Made by a program: the position numbers and the translations under genes. Below, in pieces: positions 61,914 through 64,000 of a DNA stretch of 64,000 nt. The stretch's first letter is position 1. Each line of letters starts with the position of its first letter. This DNA comes from an uncultured Bacilli bacterium (GTDB lineage Bacteria > Bacillota_I > Bacilli_A > RF39 > UBA660): NCBI GenBank assembly GCA_910576925.1, contig CAJTKB010000001.1:60739-124738 (forward strand). Reading direction: 5' to 3'. A model generated the notes under the pieces. It had not been told where the DNA came from. It made no database searches and worked only from the letters and a program-made list of their open reading frames with translations.

Positions 61914-63269
61914 CTATTTTCCTACACAAAAATTTTTAAATAAGTTATCTATTATTTCGTCACTATAATCAATACCTATAATTTTTCCTAAATTATCAAA
62001 AGCACTCTTTAAATCTAATTCTATTATATCTAGTGGATAATTTTCTTCTATTCTTTTTAAAGACTCTTCTAAAGATTTTAGAGAAAGTCTAGCAAGAGAT
62101 AGTTGTCTAGCATTAGTTAAGTAGGTATAATCTTTTGTTTCTATTTTATCTAGATTAAACATTTCTTTTATTTTCTCTTTCAATGAATTTGTTCCTTTTA
62201 AAGAAGTTGTATTAGTTGTTATGATATTTCTATCTTTTAATTCTTCTATTTCTATCTTTGCTTCTAAATCATTTTTATTAATTATTACTATACTAGTCTT
62301 ATCTTTTGTCTTTTCTAAAATCTCTCTATCTGTTTTAGTTAATTTTTCATTTGAATTTAATACAACTAAAATTAAGTCGGCATCTTCTATTAGAGATAAA
62401 CTTTTTTCGACTCCTATACGTTCTACTATATCTTCTGTTTGTCTAATACCTGCTGTATCTATAATGTTTAAGGGTATTCCTTCTATATAAATATTTCCTT
62501 CTACTATATCTCTTGTTGTTCCTTCTACATCAGTTACAATTGCCTTATCATATTCAAGTAAATTATTTAAAATACTACTTTTTCCTACATTTGGTCTTCC
62601 TACTATTATAGTTTTTATTCCAGTTTTTATGATTTCTTTATTTTCCGATTCTTTAATTAAATATTTTAATTCTTTTATTTGTTTCTTTACTATTTCTCTA
62701 ATTTTTTCTGTAGTCATTATTTCAATATCATAGTATTCTGGATAGTCAATATTTACTTCTATATGTGATATTAGATCAGTTATATTTTCTCTAAATTCTT
62801 TAATTAATTTTGATAATCTTCCTTCAATATTATTAATAGCCAGTTTTCTTTCATTATTTGTTTTACTTTGAATTAAATCCATTACGGCTTCACTTTGTGT
62901 TAAGTCTATTCTACCATTTAGAAATGATCTTTTAGTAAACTCTCCTTTTTCTGCTAGACGGGCACCATTAGTTAGTAATAATTCTAAAACTTTATTAGTT
63001 GTGCTTATTCCTCCATGGCAATTTATTTCTACTATATCTTCTGTTGTATAGGTTTTAGGGGAAAGCATTACTGATACTAGAACTTCATCTATTACTTCAT
63101 CCTTATCTTTTATTTTTCCGTAATGAATTGTATGAGATTGTACTTTGCTTAAATCAGTTCCTTCAAATATTTTGTTTACTATTTTTATAGATTGTTCGCC
63201 ACTTACTCTAACAATTGAAATTGCTCCAACACCTAGTGAAGTTGAGATGGCTGCTATTGTATCATTCAT
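61914..63269 (-). CDS. mnmE: tRNA modification GTPase MnmE
   Basis: A 451-residue GTPase partnering MnmG. The N-terminal tetrahydrofolate domain opens DTIAAISTSLGVGAISIVRVSG. The embedded G domain has G1 GRPNVGKSSILN, G3 DTAGIRQTED and NKND. The C-terminal FCVGK ending supplies the catalytic Cys. It lies upstream of mnmG. Confidence 0.97.
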   Translation of the reverse strand: MNDTIAAISTSLGVGAISIVRVSGEQSIKIVNKIFEGTDLSKVQSHTIHYGKIKDKDEVIDEVLVSVMLSPKTYTTEDIVEINCHGGISTTNKVLELLLTNGARLAEKGEFTKRSFLNGRIDLTQSEAVMDLIQSKTNNERKLAINNIEGRLSKLIKEFRENITDLISHIEVNIDYPEYYDIEIMTTEKIREIVKKQIKELKYLIKESENKEIIKTGIKTIIVGRPNVGKSSILNNLLEYDKAIVTDVEGTTRDIVEGNIYIEGIPLNIIDTAGIRQTEDIVERIGVEKSLSLIEDADLILVVLNSNEKLTKTDREILEKTKDKTSIVIINKNDLEAKIEIEELKDRNIITTNTTSLKGTNSLKEKIKEMFNLDKIETKDYTYLTNARQLSLARLSLKSLEESLKRIEENYPLDIIELDLKSAFDNLGKIIGIDYSDEIIDNLFKNFCVGK

Positions 63270-63332
63270 TGTGACCTCCTTATCCCTTTTTTGCTTTTCT
63301 TATTATAGCATATATACTAAAAAAAGGAAGAT

Positions 63333-63935
63333 TTATTTTTCTTCCTTATATTTTATAACTATATATCTATTTGGTTCTTCTCCCTTACTTTCTGTATAGA
63401 CATATTTATTATTTAATAAAGTATTATGAATTATTCTTCTTTCATAAGAATTCATTGAATCAAGTTTTGCTTCTATCTTGGTGTTTCTTACTTCTTCTGC
63501 TATATTATTTGCAAGTTTTATTAGAGATTTTTCTCTTTTTTCTTTATAATCACTTATGGTTACAAGAAATTTAAATGGTTGTTTTAGTTCTTTTTTAAGA
63601 GAAGCATATGCTAGTGTTTGCAATGCATTTAAGTTTTTACCACTTTTTCCAATTAATAGGGCATCATTTTCTGAATAAATAGTAAATGTTGGAACAGTAT
63701 CTTTATTTGTTATTTCTATATTTATGGAATTATATCCTATATTAGAAAGAATGTTTTTTAGATAATTTTCAATAAACTTTAAGACTTCTCTTATTTCAAT
63801 TACTTCAATAGTTACTTTTTCTTCAGATGTTTCAAGTTCAGTTATTATAAGATTTTTTTCAGTTTCTACTAAATTCTTTTTAGCTTCGTTTATTGCTTCT
63901 ATTTTATTTAATGATGTATATATATGTTTTTCCAT
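63333..63935 (-). CDS. jag: RNA-binding protein Jag (KhpB)
   Basis: A 200-residue protein with three domains: Jag-N (residues ~1-50), a KH domain whose loop reads LLIGKSGKNLNALQTL, and an R3H domain (MNSYERRIIHNTLLNN). KhpB-type proteins bind RNA and influence cell elongation. In Firmicutes it follows yidC, rnpA, rpmH and then dnaA, so these should lie just beyond the right edge. A ribosome site GAGGAAG precedes the ATG. Confidence 0.95.
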   Translation of the reverse strand: MEKHIYTSLNKIEAINEAKKNLVETEKNLIITELETSEEKVTIEVIEIREVLKFIENYLKNILSNIGYNSINIEITNKDTVPTFTIYSENDALLIGKSGKNLNALQTLAYASLKKELKQPFKFLVTISDYKEKREKSLIKLANNIAEEVRNTKIEAKLDSMNSYERRIIHNTLLNNKYVYTESKGEEPNRYIVIKYKEEK

Positions 63936-63954
63936 TAAAACACTTCCTCGTATA

Positions 63955-63993
63955 ATATGTTTTGTAAGTCGATTTTTGACTTACAAAACATAT
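63955..63993. repeat. Perfect 16-bp inverted repeat upstream of jag
   Basis: ATATGTTTTGTAAGTC (63955-63970) and its exact complement (63978-63993) enclose a 7-base loop. On the minus strand it lies ~20 bases before the jag start, between jag and the expected yidC gene. There is no T-run, so it is not a simple terminator. It may be a processing or attenuation hairpin, or a protein site. Confidence 0.6.
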
Positions 63994-64000
63994 ATTCTTT

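Noticed and set aside
1..64000. Mollicute-type code (TGA read as Trp)
   Set aside because: prfB is intact with its UGA-dependent frameshift, some genes end in TGA, and Trp is encoded by TGG in conserved proteins.
1..64000. CRISPR arrays, tRNA or rRNA genes
   Set aside because: No regularly spaced repeats, T-loop-like GTTCRA segments with clover-leaf context, or rRNA signatures were recognised.

Overview
The window is a very AT-rich chromosomal segment of a spore-forming, low-GC Firmicute. Bacilli-type markers are rpoE (delta), gerQ, spoIIR, spoIIQ, spoIIID-mbl, noc, gdpP-rplI-dnaB and rpsF-ssb-rpsR. The overall look fits a deep-branching, probably gut-associated Bacilli lineage such as Erysipelotrichia or a relative; this is inferred from gene content and order only. 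The code is standard: prfB is present and carries the classic +1 frameshift at an in-frame TGA. The right end (jag, mnmE, mnmG, rsmG, noc, parA, parB) is the well-known oriC-proximal block, so dnaA and oriC should lie just past position 64000. Nearly all genes run on the minus strand, away from that origin.

Layout. 1-3194: ftsE (cut by the window edge), two tandem YitT-type membrane genes, prfB. 3386-7089: a restriction-modification locus with two DNA methyltransferases, a frameshifted HNH endonuclease and a PD-(D/E)XK-type nuclease candidate. 7640-7990: a small membrane peptide gene facing a convergent small RNA, both with good promoters; this looks like a type I toxin-antitoxin locus. 8068-17510: a cargo zone of small unrelated genes (radical SAM, GNAT, WYL and AraC regulators, SAP protein, CPBP proteases), many broken by stops or single-base frameshifts. 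17593-18503: relics of a replication-initiator-type HTH gene and a tyrosine integrase. This 15 kb block splits secA from prfB, which are neighbours in many Firmicutes, so it looks like a decaying inserted element.

18727-22124: secA, hpf, cspA. 22396-26536: an agr quorum-sensing locus with agrBD on the plus strand and agrA-agrC-agrC convergent to it; agrC is a nearly perfect 1.3 kb tandem duplication. 26658-34557: tagO/wecA, mbl, spoIIID, spoIIQ, ywzB, rpiB, rpmE, an SGNH hydrolase, murA, mntP, spoIIR. Three DnaA boxes spaced 41-42 bp lie between rpiB and rpmE. 34627-39974: prmC, prfA, a hypothetical gene, rpoE, argS and a ywiB-like gene. 40095-43014 (plus strand): a class A penicillin-binding protein, gerQ and a LemA-like gene. 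43077-52850: ung, rlmH, walJ, an M23 peptidase, dnaB, rplI, a shortened gdpP, an orphan gene, rpsR, ssb, rpsF, ychF. 52943-63935: an AbgT transporter, DUF951, mscS, parB, parA, noc, rsmG, mnmG, mnmE, jag.

No tRNA, rRNA, CRISPR array or intact insertion sequence was seen. All assignments were made by eye from motifs and gene order, without database searches.
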